Shown here: positions 16,304 through 24,229 of the stretch, one piece after another
Position numbering within the stretch: position 1 is the stretch's first letter
Layout of the letters: every line of letters starts with the position of its first letter
From: Nocardioides terrigena
GTDB lineage: Bacteria; Actinomycetota; Actinomycetes; Propionibacteriales; Nocardioidaceae
Direction: 5' to 3'
Assembly (NCBI RefSeq): GCF_003047265.1
Contig: NZ_PZYY01000015.1
Location: forward strand, 1 to 58,455
DNA: 58,455 nt
Program-made: the position numbers and the translations under genes
The notes under the pieces: model-generated
Seen by the model: only the letters and a program-made list of their open reading frames with translations
Told to the model about the DNA's origin: nothing
Databases searched by the model: none

Positions 16304-18040
16304 ATGATCATCAGCACCCCGCCCCACGAGCGGAACCCCCAGCAGCCCAGCGGCATGAAGCACGAGCGCTACGTGCCGTTCATCCCGGTCGACCTGACCG
16401 ACCGCACTTGGCCCACCCAGCGGATGACGCAGGCGCCCCGCTGGTGCGCGGTCGACCTGCGCGACGGCAACCAGGCGCTCATCGACCCGATGAGCCCGGC
16501 CCGCAAGCGAGAGATGTTCGAGCTCCTCGTCAAGATGGGCTACAAGGAGATCGAGGTCGGCTTCCCGGCCGCGTCGCAGACCGACTTCGACTTCGTGCGG
16601 ATGCTCATCGAGGAGGACCTGATCCCCGACGACGTCGTCATCCAGGTGCTGACCCAGGCCCGCGAGGAGCTGATCGAGCGCACCTACGAGTCGCTGCGCG
16701 GGGCCAAGCAGGCCATCGTGCACCTCTACAACTCGACGTCGACCCTGCAGCGCCGCGTCGTCTTCGGCCTCGACGAGGACGGCATCCAGGACATCGCCGT
16801 CCGCGGCGCGGAGATCTGCAAGAAGTACGAGGAGCTGGTCCCCGGCACCGACGTCTTCTACGAGTACTCACCCGAGTCCTACACCGGCACCGAGCTCGAG
16901 TTCGCCGTGCGGGTCTGCAACGCCGTCCTCGACGTCTTCGAGCCGACCGCCGAGCGCCCCGTGATCATCAACCTGCCGGCGACGGTCGAGATGGCCACGC
17001 CCAACGTGTACGCCGACTCCATCGAGTGGATGGGCCGCCACCTGCACCACCGTGAGCACGTCATCCTCTCCCTGCACCCGCACAACGACCGCGGTACGGC
17101 GGTCGCGGCGGCCGAGCTCGGCTACCTGGCCGGCGCGGACCGCATCGAGGGGTGCCTGTTCGGCAACGGCGAGCGCACCGGCAACGTCTGCCTGGTGACG
17201 CTGGGCCTCAACCTGCTCACCCAGGGCATCGACCCGCAGATCGACTTCTCCGACATCGACGACATCCGGCGCACGGTCGAGTACTGCAACCAGCTGCCCG
17301 TCCACGAGCGCCACCCCTACGGCGGCGACCTCGTCTACACCGCCTTCTCCGGCTCCCACCAGGACGCCATCAAGAAGGGCTTCGAGGCCCTCGAGGCCGA
17401 CGCCGAGCACGCCGGCGTCCACGTCGACGACCACGAGTGGGCGGTCCCCTACCTGCCCATCGACCCCAAGGACGTGGGCCGCAGCTACGAGGCGGTCATC
17501 CGGGTCAACAGCCAGTCCGGCAAGGGCGGCGTGGCCTACATCCTCAAGCACGAGCACAAGCTCGACCTGCCCCGCCGGGCCCAGATCGAGTTCAGCCGCG
17601 TCATCCAGCAGCGCACCGACACCGAGGGCGGCGAGGTCGCGCCCGCCGCCATCTGGGAGGCGTTCCGCAGCGAGTACCTCGACCGCGAGCGTCCGCTGTG
17701 GCTCGACTCCGTCCACACGAGCAGCGCCGCCGGCGAGAAGGACCAGCTCACCACCCAGGTCTTCGTCGACGGCGAGCTCACCAGCCTCTCCGGCGAGGGC
17801 AACGGCCCCATCGCGGCGTTCGTCGACGCGATCAACGGCCTCCCGCAGGCCGCCGAGCGGGGCTGGGACGTCCGGGTGCTCGACTACCACGAGCACGCCC
17901 TGTCCTCGGGCGGCGACGCCATCGCGGCGGCGTACGTCGAGTGCGCGGTCGGCGAGAAGGTCCTGTGGGGCGTGGGGCTCGACGCCAACATCGTCACCGC
18001 GTCCCTCAAGGCGGTCATCTCCGCGGTCAACCGCGCCTGA
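16304..18040 (+). CDS. leuA: 2-isopropylmalate synthase (long form)
   Basis: 578 residues from an ATG with GAGGAC seven bases upstream. The TIM-barrel catalytic domain has DLRDGNQALIDPM near residue 50 and HPHNDRGTAVAAAELG with the metal-binding His pair; a C-terminal LeuA allosteric domain (from about 455) binds leucine. The enzyme condenses acetyl-CoA with 2-oxoisovalerate, the first committed step of leucine synthesis. The roughly 580-600-residue long form (LeuA2-type) is the one used by actinobacteria. It follows a leucine leader peptide and is monocistronic apart from a weakly separated downstream hydrolase. Confidence 0.96.
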   Translation: MIISTPPHERNPQQPSGMKHERYVPFIPVDLTDRTWPTQRMTQAPRWCAVDLRDGNQALIDPMSPARKREMFELLVKMGYKEIEVGFPAASQTDFDFVRMLIEEDLIPDDVVIQVLTQAREELIERTYESLRGAKQAIVHLYNSTSTLQRRVVFGLDEDGIQDIAVRGAEICKKYEELVPGTDVFYEYSPESYTGTELEFAVRVCNAVLDVFEPTAERPVIINLPATVEMATPNVYADSIEWMGRHLHHREHVILSLHPHNDRGTAVAAAELGYLAGADRIEGCLFGNGERTGNVCLVTLGLNLLTQGIDPQIDFSDIDDIRRTVEYCNQLPVHERHPYGGDLVYTAFSGSHQDAIKKGFEALEADAEHAGVHVDDHEWAVPYLPIDPKDVGRSYEAVIRVNSQSGKGGVAYILKHEHKLDLPRRAQIEFSRVIQQRTDTEGGEVAPAAIWEAFRSEYLDRERPLWLDSVHTSSAAGEKDQLTTQVFVDGELTSLSGEGNGPIAAFVDAINGLPQAAERGWDVRVLDYHEHALSSGGDAIAAAYVECAVGEKVLWGVGLDANIVTASLKAVISAVNRA

Positions 18041-18069
18041 CAGTCGCGGGATGCCCTAGATTGCCCGCC

Positions 18070-18927
18070 ATGTTGGTCAGCGAGCGGATCGGCCAGTTCT
18101 TCCTCGAGCACGCCGGGGGACGGGACCGGCTCGAGTACACCGAGTACGGCTCGGGCGACGCGTGGGTGGTGCTCCTGCACGGCCAGCTGATGCCGCGCCG
18201 GATGCACCAGCCGCTCGCGCGCGCCCTGGCCGCCGAGGGTCTCCACGTGGTCACCCTCGACCTGCTCGGGCACGGCCGCTCCGACCGCCCCGCGGACCCG
18301 TTGTCCTACTCGATGACCGCCTTCGGCGAGCAGGTGGTCGCCCTGCTCGACCACCTCGGTGCCGAGCAGGCGATCATCGGCGGCACCTCGCTGGGGGCCA
18401 ACGTGTCGCTCGAGGTCGCGGTGCTGGCCCCCGGGCGGGTCCGCGGGCTGCTGCTGGAGATGCCGGTCCTCGACAACGCCCTCGAGGCCGGGATCATGGC
18501 CTTCGCACCACTGCTGTTCGCCGCCCGCTTCATGCCCCTGACCGTCTCCGCGCTGCGCTGGGTGACCCGGCCCGTCCCGCGCGGGCTCGTGCCGTTCTGG
18601 GTGGGGATCGGGCTCGACACCTGCAACCAGCAGGCGGCCCCGATGGCCGCGGCCGTGCACGGGATCTTCTTCGGACGGGTCGCGCCGTCCTCGGCGCAGC
18701 GACGCGCCATCCAGGTCCCGGCGCTGGTCGTCGGCCACCCGGCCGACCCGATCCACCCGGCCGCCGACGCCGCCATGCTGGCGGCCGAGATGCCGAACGC
18801 GCAGTTCGTCCGGGCCCGCAGCATCCTGGAGTGGCGTTCCGCCCCCGAGCGGCTCAACACCCTGGCAGCCGGCTTCGCGCGCTCGTGCTGGGACTCCCCG
18901 CGGGGCGCGCGGCGTCGTACCCCCTGA
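18070..18927 (+). CDS. Alpha/beta hydrolase
   Basis: 285 residues from an ATG seven bases after TAGATT (18057-18062), a leaderless-type promoter. The oxyanion segment LLHGQ (36-40), LDLLGHGRSDRP (63-74) and nucleophile elbow GTSLG with Ser107 identify an alpha/beta hydrolase. The catalytic acid probably lies in VGHPADPIHP, but the usual terminal His is not obvious: the expected position holds a Ser-Ile-Leu-Glu-Trp stretch, so activity is not certain. The substrate is unknown. It lies between leuA and recO with short spacers. Confidence 0.8.
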   Translation: MLVSERIGQFFLEHAGGRDRLEYTEYGSGDAWVVLLHGQLMPRRMHQPLARALAAEGLHVVTLDLLGHGRSDRPADPLSYSMTAFGEQVVALLDHLGAEQAIIGGTSLGANVSLEVAVLAPGRVRGLLLEMPVLDNALEAGIMAFAPLLFAARFMPLTVSALRWVTRPVPRGLVPFWVGIGLDTCNQQAAPMAAAVHGIFFGRVAPSSAQRRAIQVPALVVGHPADPIHPAADAAMLAAEMPNAQFVRARSILEWRSAPERLNTLAAGFARSCWDSPRGARRRTP

Positions 18928-18944
18928 CGGGGCAGAATGGCCGG

Positions 18945-19673
18945 GTGCCCCTCTACCGCGACGAGGCGGTCGTGCTGCGCACCCACAAGCTGGGTGAGGC
19001 CGACCGCATCATCACCCTGTTGACCCGCCACCACGGCCGGGTCCGTGCGGTGGCGCGCGGCGTGCGGCGTACGTCGTCGCGCTGGGGCTCGCGGCTGGAG
19101 CCCTTCAACCACGTCGACCTCCAGCTCGCCGAGGGCCGCAACCTCGACACGATCACCCAGGCCGAGACCATCGACCCCTTCCACTCCCGGCTCGGGCTCG
19201 ACTACGAGCGCTACACGTCGGGCACCGTGATGCTCGAGACCGCCGAGCGGCTGGTCACCGAGGAGAAGGAGCCCGCGGTCCAGCAGTTCCTGCTCCTCGT
19301 CGGCGGTCTGCGCGCGATGGCGGGCGGCGAGCACGAGGCCGGCCAGGTGCGCGACTCCTACCTGCTGCGCTCGCTGTCGGTGGCGGGCTGGGCACCGTCC
19401 TTCGACCACTGCGTCTCCTGCGGCGTCGAGGGGCCGCACCGCTACTTCAACCCGTCGGCGGGCGGTGTGCTGTGCCGGCTGTGCAAGCTGCCCGGGTCGG
19501 CGACCCCCGCCGAGGAGACCCTGCGCCTCGGCGCGGCCCTGCTCACCGGCGACTGGCCGCTGGTGCACGCCGCCGAGCCGCGCCACCTCAAGGAGGCCAG
19601 CTCCCTGGTCGCTGCCTACCTCGCCTGGCACGTCGAGCGCGGGCTGCGCTCGATGGCGTACGTCGAGCGCTGA
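18945..19673 (+). CDS. recO: DNA repair protein RecO
   Basis: 242 residues from a GTG (VPLYRDEAVVLRTHKLGEAD), the standard RecO opening in its OB-fold N-terminal domain. The C-terminal helical part holds a zinc-finger-like set of four cysteines: C156, C159, C177 and C180. RecO loads RecA onto SSB-coated single-stranded DNA with RecR, and anneals strands. A CAGAAT hexamer six bases before the start suggests its own leaderless promoter. Placement between era and uppS is the usual actinobacterial order. Confidence 0.93.
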   Translation: MPLYRDEAVVLRTHKLGEADRIITLLTRHHGRVRAVARGVRRTSSRWGSRLEPFNHVDLQLAEGRNLDTITQAETIDPFHSRLGLDYERYTSGTVMLETAERLVTEEKEPAVQQFLLLVGGLRAMAGGEHEAGQVRDSYLLRSLSVAGWAPSFDHCVSCGVEGPHRYFNPSAGGVLCRLCKLPGSATPAEETLRLGAALLTGDWPLVHAAEPRHLKEASSLVAAYLAWHVERGLRSMAYVER

Positions 19674-19688
19674 CGCGTCCCGCCTGAC

Positions 19689-19694
19689 TAGGGT
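19689..19694 (+). promoter_or_regulatory. -10 element of a leaderless uppS transcript
   Basis: TAGGGT ends seven bases before the GTG of uppS, the spacing at which transcription would begin at the start codon. No Shine-Dalgarno sequence lies in the intervening TCGTCCC. Confidence 0.55.
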
Positions 19695-19701
19695 TCGTCC
19701 C

Positions 19702-20481
19702 GTGAAGCGAAGCGTCCGACCGCCGACCCCGCACCCCAGCGGCGCCCGGCCCCCCGCCGTGCCCGCCGACCTCGTGCCGCGCCACGTCGCCATCGTGATG
19801 GACGGCAACGGCCGCTGGGCCAAGGACCGCGGGCTGCCGCGTACCAAGGGGCACGAGCAGGGCGAGAGCTCGCTCTTCGACGTCGTCGAGGGCGCCATCG
19901 AGATCGGCGTCAAGGCGATCTCCGCCTACGCCTTCTCCACCGAGAACTGGTCGCGCTCGCCCGACGAGGTCAAGTTCCTCATGGGCTTCAACCGCGACGT
20001 CATCCGCCGCCGCCGCGACGAGATGCACGAGCTCGGTGTCCGGGTCCGCTGGGCCGGCCGGGCGCCCCGGCTCTGGAAGTCCGTGGTCAAGGAGCTCCGG
20101 GTCGCCGAGGAGATGACCCGCGACAACGACGTGCTGACGCTCACCATGTGCGTCAACTACGGCGGCCGCTCCGAGCTCGTCGACGCCGCCCGCTCGATGG
20201 GCCGGGCCGTGGCCGAGGGCCGGCTCGACCCCGACAAGATCGACGCCCGCACCTTCGCCCGGCACCTCTACGTCCCCGAGCTCTCCGACGCCGACCTCGT
20301 GTGGCGCACGTCGGGGGAGCAGCGGTTGTCCAACTTCATGCTCTGGCAGGCGGCCTACAGCGAGCTCGTCTTCACCGACGTGCTCTGGCCCGACGTCGAC
20401 CGGCGCCACCTGTGGCAGGCCGTCGAGCAGTACGCGCGTCGCGACCGCCGCTACGGCGGGGCGCTGCCCAACCAGACCTGA
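19702..20481 (+). CDS. uppS: Isoprenyl transferase (undecaprenyl diphosphate synthase)
   Basis: 259 residues from a GTG. The cis-prenyltransferase signature HVAIVMDGNGRWAKDRG (about 28-44) includes the catalytic Asp, followed by the typical SAYAFSTENWSR, and near the C-terminus SDADLVWRTSGEQRLSNFMLWQ. These enzymes extend farnesyl diphosphate with isopentenyl diphosphate in cis to make the C50-C55 lipid carrier for cell-wall synthesis; exact chain length cannot be read. The 25-residue Pro-rich N-terminal extension is variable. Converges on zur. Confidence 0.93.
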   Translation: MKRSVRPPTPHPSGARPPAVPADLVPRHVAIVMDGNGRWAKDRGLPRTKGHEQGESSLFDVVEGAIEIGVKAISAYAFSTENWSRSPDEVKFLMGFNRDVIRRRRDEMHELGVRVRWAGRAPRLWKSVVKELRVAEEMTRDNDVLTLTMCVNYGGRSELVDAARSMGRAVAEGRLDPDKIDARTFARHLYVPELSDADLVWRTSGEQRLSNFMLWQAAYSELVFTDVLWPDVDRRHLWQAVEQYARRDRRYGGALPNQT

Positions 20482-20497
20482 TCCGTCCGCCGCGGGG

Positions 20498-20893
20498 TCA
20501 GTGCCGCGGGCAGGTGCCGAAGATCTCCAGCGTGTGCGAGACGTCGGCGAAGCCGTGCTCGGCGGCCATCGCGTTGGTCCAGCGCTCGACGGCCGGCCCC
20601 TCGATCTCCACCGTGGCCCCGCACTCGCGGCAGACGAGGTGGTGGTGGTGCGTGTCGGAGCAGCGACGGTAGACGGCCTCGCCGTCCTCGGTCCGCAGCA
20701 TGTCGACCTCGTGCGACTCGCTGAGCCGCTGGAGGGTGCGGTAGACCGTGGCGAGCCCGACCTTGGCGCCGCGCCGGTCGAGGAGGTCGTGGATCTCCTG
20801 GGCGCTGCGGAAGTCGTCGAACGAGGCGAGGGCCTCGGTCACGGCGATCCGCTGCCGGGTGGGGCGCAGGGGCTGGCGGTCAGTGCTCGTCAT
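20498..20893 (-). CDS. zur: Zinc uptake regulator Zur (Fur family)
   Basis: 131 residues from the ATG at 20893, which overlaps the end of znuB by 14 bases; this start gives the usual Fur-family opening (RPTRQRIAVTEALASF). The recognition helix is in KVGLATVYRTLQRL (44-57). Metal site residues THHHHLVCREC are at 81-91, with C88 and C91 plus C128 near the C-terminus for structural zinc. As the last gene of the znuACB operon, which carries Zur-like boxes, it is expected to be zinc-responsive rather than iron-responsive. Confidence 0.9.
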   Translation of the reverse strand: MTSTDRQPLRPTRQRIAVTEALASFDDFRSAQEIHDLLDRRGAKVGLATVYRTLQRLSESHEVDMLRTEDGEAVYRRCSDTHHHHLVCRECGATVEIEGPAVERWTNAMAAEHGFADVSHTLEIFGTCPRH

Positions 20894-21914
20894 AGTGCTC
20901 TCCGTGGGGCGCGTGCCGGTGGCCGTCGTGGACGTAGTCGACGTGGTCGCCGTGCCGGACCGCGGGGTGCCCGCAGTCGTCGCCGTGCTCGTGGGGGTGC
21001 TCGTCATCGGTGTGGCCGGCGACCTGGTGCGGGTCGGGGGAGTCGACCGCCAGGATGGGGAACGGCTCGGCGAGGCGCCGGCGCCGGCGCAACCACACGC
21101 CGACCGGCCAGGTGGCGGCGAACATCGCCAGCGCGAGCAGCACGATCGAGGGGCCGGGTGCCACGGTCGCCTGCGCGGACAGCCAGGCGCTGCCGACCAG
21201 GCCGCCGACCGCCGCGATCGCGCCGATGACCATGGCGGCCAGCAGCGTCGTGCGGAAGGACCGGGCCAGCTGCTGCGAGGTGGCGACCGGGACGACCATG
21301 AGGGCCGAGACCAGCAGCAGCCCCACCGTGCGCATCGCGACGGTGACGCTCACCGCGGCCAGCACGGCCACGAGCAGGTTGTAGAACCGCACCTGCAGCC
21401 CCATGACCCGGGCGAACTCGGGGTCGGAGGCGACCGCGAAGAGCTGCGGGAGCAGGCCGAGGGTGAGCGTCAGCACGACCACGGCCAGCCCGGCGGTGTA
21501 CCAGACCTCGGTGGAGCTGATGCTCGTCACGGAGCCGAACAGGTAGACCTGCAGGCTGTTGGCGCCCTCGCCGGCGAGCCCGGTGATGAGCACGCCACCG
21601 GCCAGGCCGCCGTAGAAGAGCAGCGCCAGCGCGACGTCTCCGTTGGTGTGTCCCTGCTCGCGGATCACCTCGATGAGCACGGCACCCAGGATCGCCACGA
21701 CCACCGCCGTCCACGTCGGGGAGGTCCCGGTGAGCAGCCCGAGGGCGACGCCGGTGACGGCCACGTGGCCGATCCCGTCGCCCAGCAGGGCCAGCCGGCG
21801 CTGCACGAGGAACGTGCCGATGGCGGGCGCGGCCAGCCCGGTCAGCAGGGCCGCGAGCAGCGCCCGCTGCATGAAGTCGCGATCGAGGAGGTCGGCGAGC
21901 TCGGCGAGGCTCAT
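20880..21914 (-). CDS. znuB: Zinc ABC transporter permease ZnuB
   Basis: 344 residues from an ATG overlapping the znuC end (ATGA). About eight or nine hydrophobic segments cover residues 15-270 in the pattern of ABC-3 metal permeases, including GDGIGHVAVTGVALG and LLLVSALMVVPVATSQQLARS. A long C-terminal tail (about 290-344) is rich in His, Asp and Glu (for example DDEHPHEHGDDCGHP), likely a cytoplasmic zinc-binding extension not present in the Escherichia protein. Overlaps zur. Confidence 0.92.
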   Translation of the reverse strand: MSLAELADLLDRDFMQRALLAALLTGLAAPAIGTFLVQRRLALLGDGIGHVAVTGVALGLLTGTSPTWTAVVVAILGAVLIEVIREQGHTNGDVALALLFYGGLAGGVLITGLAGEGANSLQVYLFGSVTSISSTEVWYTAGLAVVVLTLTLGLLPQLFAVASDPEFARVMGLQVRFYNLLVAVLAAVSVTVAMRTVGLLLVSALMVVPVATSQQLARSFRTTLLAAMVIGAIAAVGGLVGSAWLSAQATVAPGPSIVLLALAMFAATWPVGVWLRRRRRLAEPFPILAVDSPDPHQVAGHTDDEHPHEHGDDCGHPAVRHGDHVDYVHDGHRHAPHGEHYDEH

Positions 21915-22714
21915 CGGCCACCCTCCCGCGGGTCGTGCGACATCGTGTCGAAGGGGGAGCCGACGTGCGGCACGTGGTCGTGCCGGGCGTCGACCGGGTG
22001 GTGGTGGCCGTGCACGTCCTCGTGCGAGAGCGGCGTGCCGTCGTACGCGATCCGCCCGTCCCGCATGACGACCGCCCGGTCGACGAGCGGCTCGAGCGGG
22101 CCGAGCTCGTGGGCGACCAGGACGACGGTGGCGCCGCGCCCCGAGAGGGTGCGCAGGGCGTCGGCGAGCGCGAGCTGGTTGGGCAGGTCGACGCCGGCGG
22201 TCGGCTCGTCGAGGAAGAAGAGCTCCGGCTCACCTGCCAGAGCGCGGGCGATGAGCACGCGCTGCTGCTGGCCGCCGGAGAGCGTGGACACGCCGTCGCC
22301 CGCCTTGTCGGTGAGCCCGACGACCTCGAGGGCGTCGTCGATGGCCGCCCGGTCGGCGCGGCCCGCGGGACGCAGCAGGCGGCGTCGGCTCAACCGGCCC
22401 GAGGACACCACCTCGCGGACGCTGGCCGGCACCCCGCCGGTGGCCGTGCCCCGCTGCGGGACGAAGCCGATCCGGTGCCGGTCCCCGAAGTCGTGCAGCG
22501 GGGTGCCGAAGAGGAGGACGGAGCCCTGCGTCAGCGGGCGCAGGCCGGTGAGGGCGCGCACCAGCGTGCTCTTGCCGGACCCGTTGGCGCCCATCAGGGC
22601 GACGAACTCGCCCTCCCGGACGATGAGGTCGTTGCCGCGCAGCACCGGCCGACCGCCGATCGCGACGGTGACGTCGCGGGCCTCGACGACCGGGGTGCCG
22701 GCGGCGTTCAGCAT
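21911..22714 (-). CDS. znuC: Zinc ABC transporter ATP-binding protein ZnuC
   Basis: 267 residues from an ATG, overlapping znuA by seven bases. Walker A GANGSGKST (about 43-51), signature LSGGQQQRVLIARAL (about 142-156) and Walker B LFFLDEPTAGVD follow in order. The C-terminal tail (about 228-267) contains His-rich HGHHHPVDARHDHVPH, again suggesting metal binding. It powers the ZnuAB transporter. Translational coupling on both sides fits stoichiometric expression. Confidence 0.93.
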   Translation of the reverse strand: MLNAAGTPVVEARDVTVAIGGRPVLRGNDLIVREGEFVALMGANGSGKSTLVRALTGLRPLTQGSVLLFGTPLHDFGDRHRIGFVPQRGTATGGVPASVREVVSSGRLSRRRLLRPAGRADRAAIDDALEVVGLTDKAGDGVSTLSGGQQQRVLIARALAGEPELFFLDEPTAGVDLPNQLALADALRTLSGRGATVVLVAHELGPLEPLVDRAVVMRDGRIAYDGTPLSHEDVHGHHHPVDARHDHVPHVGSPFDTMSHDPREGGR

Positions 22715-23664
22715 CCGTTGGCTCGTTGGAGCGCGGCGAGGTTCTGCTGCATGAGAGCAAGGTAGTCGCTCGCGTCGTCACCCTCGCCCGGTCCCTCGAT
22801 CGGGTCGAGCACCGCGGTCTCCACCCCGGTGTCGGAGGCGAGGCCCTCGGCCATCGCCGGCGAGGCGAGGCGCTCGGAGAAGACGGTGGTGATGCCCTCG
22901 TCGGCGATCAGGTCCTCCAGCTCGGCGAGCACGGCGGGCGTCGGCTCGGCGTCGGGGGAGAGGCCCGCGATGCCCTCGAAGTGCAGCCCGTAGCGCTCGA
23001 GGTAACCGAACGCCTCGTGGCTGACGACCACGGTGTCACGCTCGCACGAGGCGAGGCCCTCGGTGAGCTCCGCGTCCAGGGCCTCGAGGTCGGCGCGCAG
23101 GTCGGCGGCGTTGCTGCGATAGGTCGCCGCACCGTCGGCGTCGACCTCGGCCAGGCCGTCGGCGACGGCGTCGGCGAGATCGGCCATCAGCAGCGGGTCC
23201 TGCCAGAAGTGCGGGTCGACGCCGCCGTGGTCGTGCCCGTCGCCCTCGGAGTGCTCCTCCTCCGAGGCGTGCTCGTCGCCCGCGTGCTGCTCCTCGAACG
23301 TGCGCAGCTCCACGGCCTGGGCGGCGTCCACCACGACCGCGTCCGAGACGTTGTCGATGGCCTCGTCGACGGCCGGCTGGAACTCGTGCTCGAAGACCAC
23401 GACCTCCGCCTCGTCGAGGTCCGCCGTCTGGCTGATGCCCAGCTCGAGGTCGTGCGGCTCGCCGCCGGGCTGGGTGAGGTTGGTGACCTCCCAGTCGTCG
23501 CCCGCCACCCGCTCCGTGACCCACGCCAGCGGGTAGAAGGCGGCCACCGCCTGGCGGTCGGACCCCACGTCCGACCCGCCGTCCGAGCTGCCGCACCCGG
23601 CAAGGAGGAGGGCTGAGGCAGCGACGAGCGGGAGGACACGGGAACGGGTGGCGAACGGCAACAT
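22708..23664 (-). CDS. znuA: Zinc ABC transporter substrate-binding lipoprotein ZnuA
   Basis: 318 residues when started at the ATG at 23664 (MLPFATRSRVLPLV); readings back to 23700 would place promoter and Zur boxes inside the gene. The lipobox is LLLAGC. The cluster A-I solute-binding fold shows the His-rich loop between the first ligands (for example DEHASEEEHSEGDGHDHGG), followed by VDPHFWQDP, a hallmark of zinc-binding ZnuA. It captures zinc outside the membrane for ZnuBC. A promoter whose -10 ends seven bases before this ATG supports the start. Confidence 0.9.
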   Translation of the reverse strand: MLPFATRSRVLPLVAASALLLAGCGSSDGGSDVGSDRQAVAAFYPLAWVTERVAGDDWEVTNLTQPGGEPHDLELGISQTADLDEAEVVVFEHEFQPAVDEAIDNVSDAVVVDAAQAVELRTFEEQHAGDEHASEEEHSEGDGHDHGGVDPHFWQDPLLMADLADAVADGLAEVDADGAATYRSNAADLRADLEALDAELTEGLASCERDTVVVSHEAFGYLERYGLHFEGIAGLSPDAEPTPAVLAELEDLIADEGITTVFSERLASPAMAEGLASDTGVETAVLDPIEGPGEGDDASDYLALMQQNLAALQRANGC

Positions 23665-23698
23665 GAGAACGATTCTCAGCAACATGAGAATGATTGTC
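23664..23698. promoter_or_regulatory. Two Zur-like operator boxes
   Basis: TGAGAACGATTCTCA (23664-23678) is a near-perfect palindrome, and TGAGAATGATTGTCA (23684-23698) is a second copy 20 bases away. Both match the Fur/Zur-type inverted repeat pattern seen for Zur in actinobacteria (TGA-N9-TCA with AT-rich centre). They cover the znuA promoter, so zinc-loaded Zur would block it. The arrangement on opposite sides of the two genes could also affect the rightward gene at 23742. Confidence 0.75.
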
Positions 23699-23700
23699 AA
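23672..23700 (-). promoter_or_regulatory. znuA promoter (leaderless)
   Basis: On the minus strand, TTGACA (23700-23695) is a perfect -35, separated by 17 bases from GAGAAT (23677-23672) as -10. The start codon ATG (23664-23662) follows seven bases later, so transcription should begin at the initiation codon. No ribosome-binding sequence is present. Confidence 0.7.
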
Positions 23701-23741
23701 CTCGGCAACCCGACCGCCGTCGTGGTCCCTATGATCGGCTC

Positions 23742-24056
23742 GTGCTGGTCGTCTCGAGGTTCCGTGTGCCCACCGCCGAGTCCGGCGACTTCCGGGCGGG
23801 CATCGACGCCGCCCACGGCGCGCTCGCCGCGCGGCCCGGCTACCTCGCCGGCACGGTCGGTCGCAACGTCGACGACCCCGAGCTCTGGGTGCTCACCACC
23901 ACCTGGGAGCACGTGGGCGCCTACCGCCGCGCGCTGTCGTCGTACGACGTCAAGCTGCACGCCGTGCCGACGCTGAGCCGCGCGCTGGACGAGCCCAGCG
24001 CCTACGAGGTCGTCGAGCCCGGCACCGACCTCAACGTGGACATCCCGCGCGCCTGA
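23742..24056 (+). CDS. Antibiotic biosynthesis monooxygenase (ABM) domain protein
   Basis: 104 residues from a GTG six bases after TATGAT (23730-23735), a good -10. The sequence LVVSRFRVPTAESGDFRAGIDAAHGALAARPGYLAGTVGRN fits the small dimeric alpha-beta barrel fold, with WVLTTTWEHVGAYRRAL in the second half. ABM-fold proteins include monooxygenases and haem-binding oxygenases such as HmoB/IsdG, but no conserved haem ligand is evident. Divergent from znuA across the Zur boxes. Function not known. Confidence 0.72.
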   Translation: MLVVSRFRVPTAESGDFRAGIDAAHGALAARPGYLAGTVGRNVDDPELWVLTTTWEHVGAYRRALSSYDVKLHAVPTLSRALDEPSAYEVVEPGTDLNVDIPRA

Positions 24057-24090
24057 CCCGTCAGGGCTGCGTCAACGCGGCGGGGACGGG

Positions 24091-24110
24091 CATCAGGGAA
24101 CCATCAAGGA
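24091..24110 (+). promoter_or_regulatory. Candidate KdpE direct-repeat site
   Basis: CATCAGGGA (24091-24099) and CATCAAGGA (24102-24110) form an 11-base-spaced direct repeat, the pattern typical for OmpR-family regulators. It sits 39 bases before kdpF in the promoter region of an operon that encodes KdpE. No footprint data can be seen; this is a candidate only. Confidence 0.4.
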
Positions 24111-24148
24111 CGTCCCGGCGGGGGACCGGGCGGTCGTAGGACTGACCC

Positions 24149-24229
24149 ATGCCCGATCTCCTCTTCTCCCTGCTCGTGGTCGCGTTCTTCGTCGGCCTCG
24201 CCCTCCTCGCCAGGAGGCTCGACCGGTGA
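24149..24229 (+). CDS. kdpF: K+-transporting ATPase subunit KdpF
   Basis: A 26-residue frame, starting MPDLLFSLLVVAFFVGLALL and ending ARRLDR, is essentially one transmembrane helix followed by a basic tail, as in KdpF. Its TGA overlaps the GTG of kdpA (GTGA). KdpF is a small lipid-like stabiliser of the KdpABC complex. Too short to be found by usual length cut-offs; context makes the call solid. Confidence 0.85.
   Translation: MPDLLFSLLVVAFFVGLALLARRLDR

Noticed and set aside
20748..22754. Long rightward frame (about 668 codons) opposite the znu operon
   Set aside because: It is antisense to three clear zinc-transport genes with coupled starts. Its composition (His, Arg, Gly runs) is a GC-codon artefact, with no domain.
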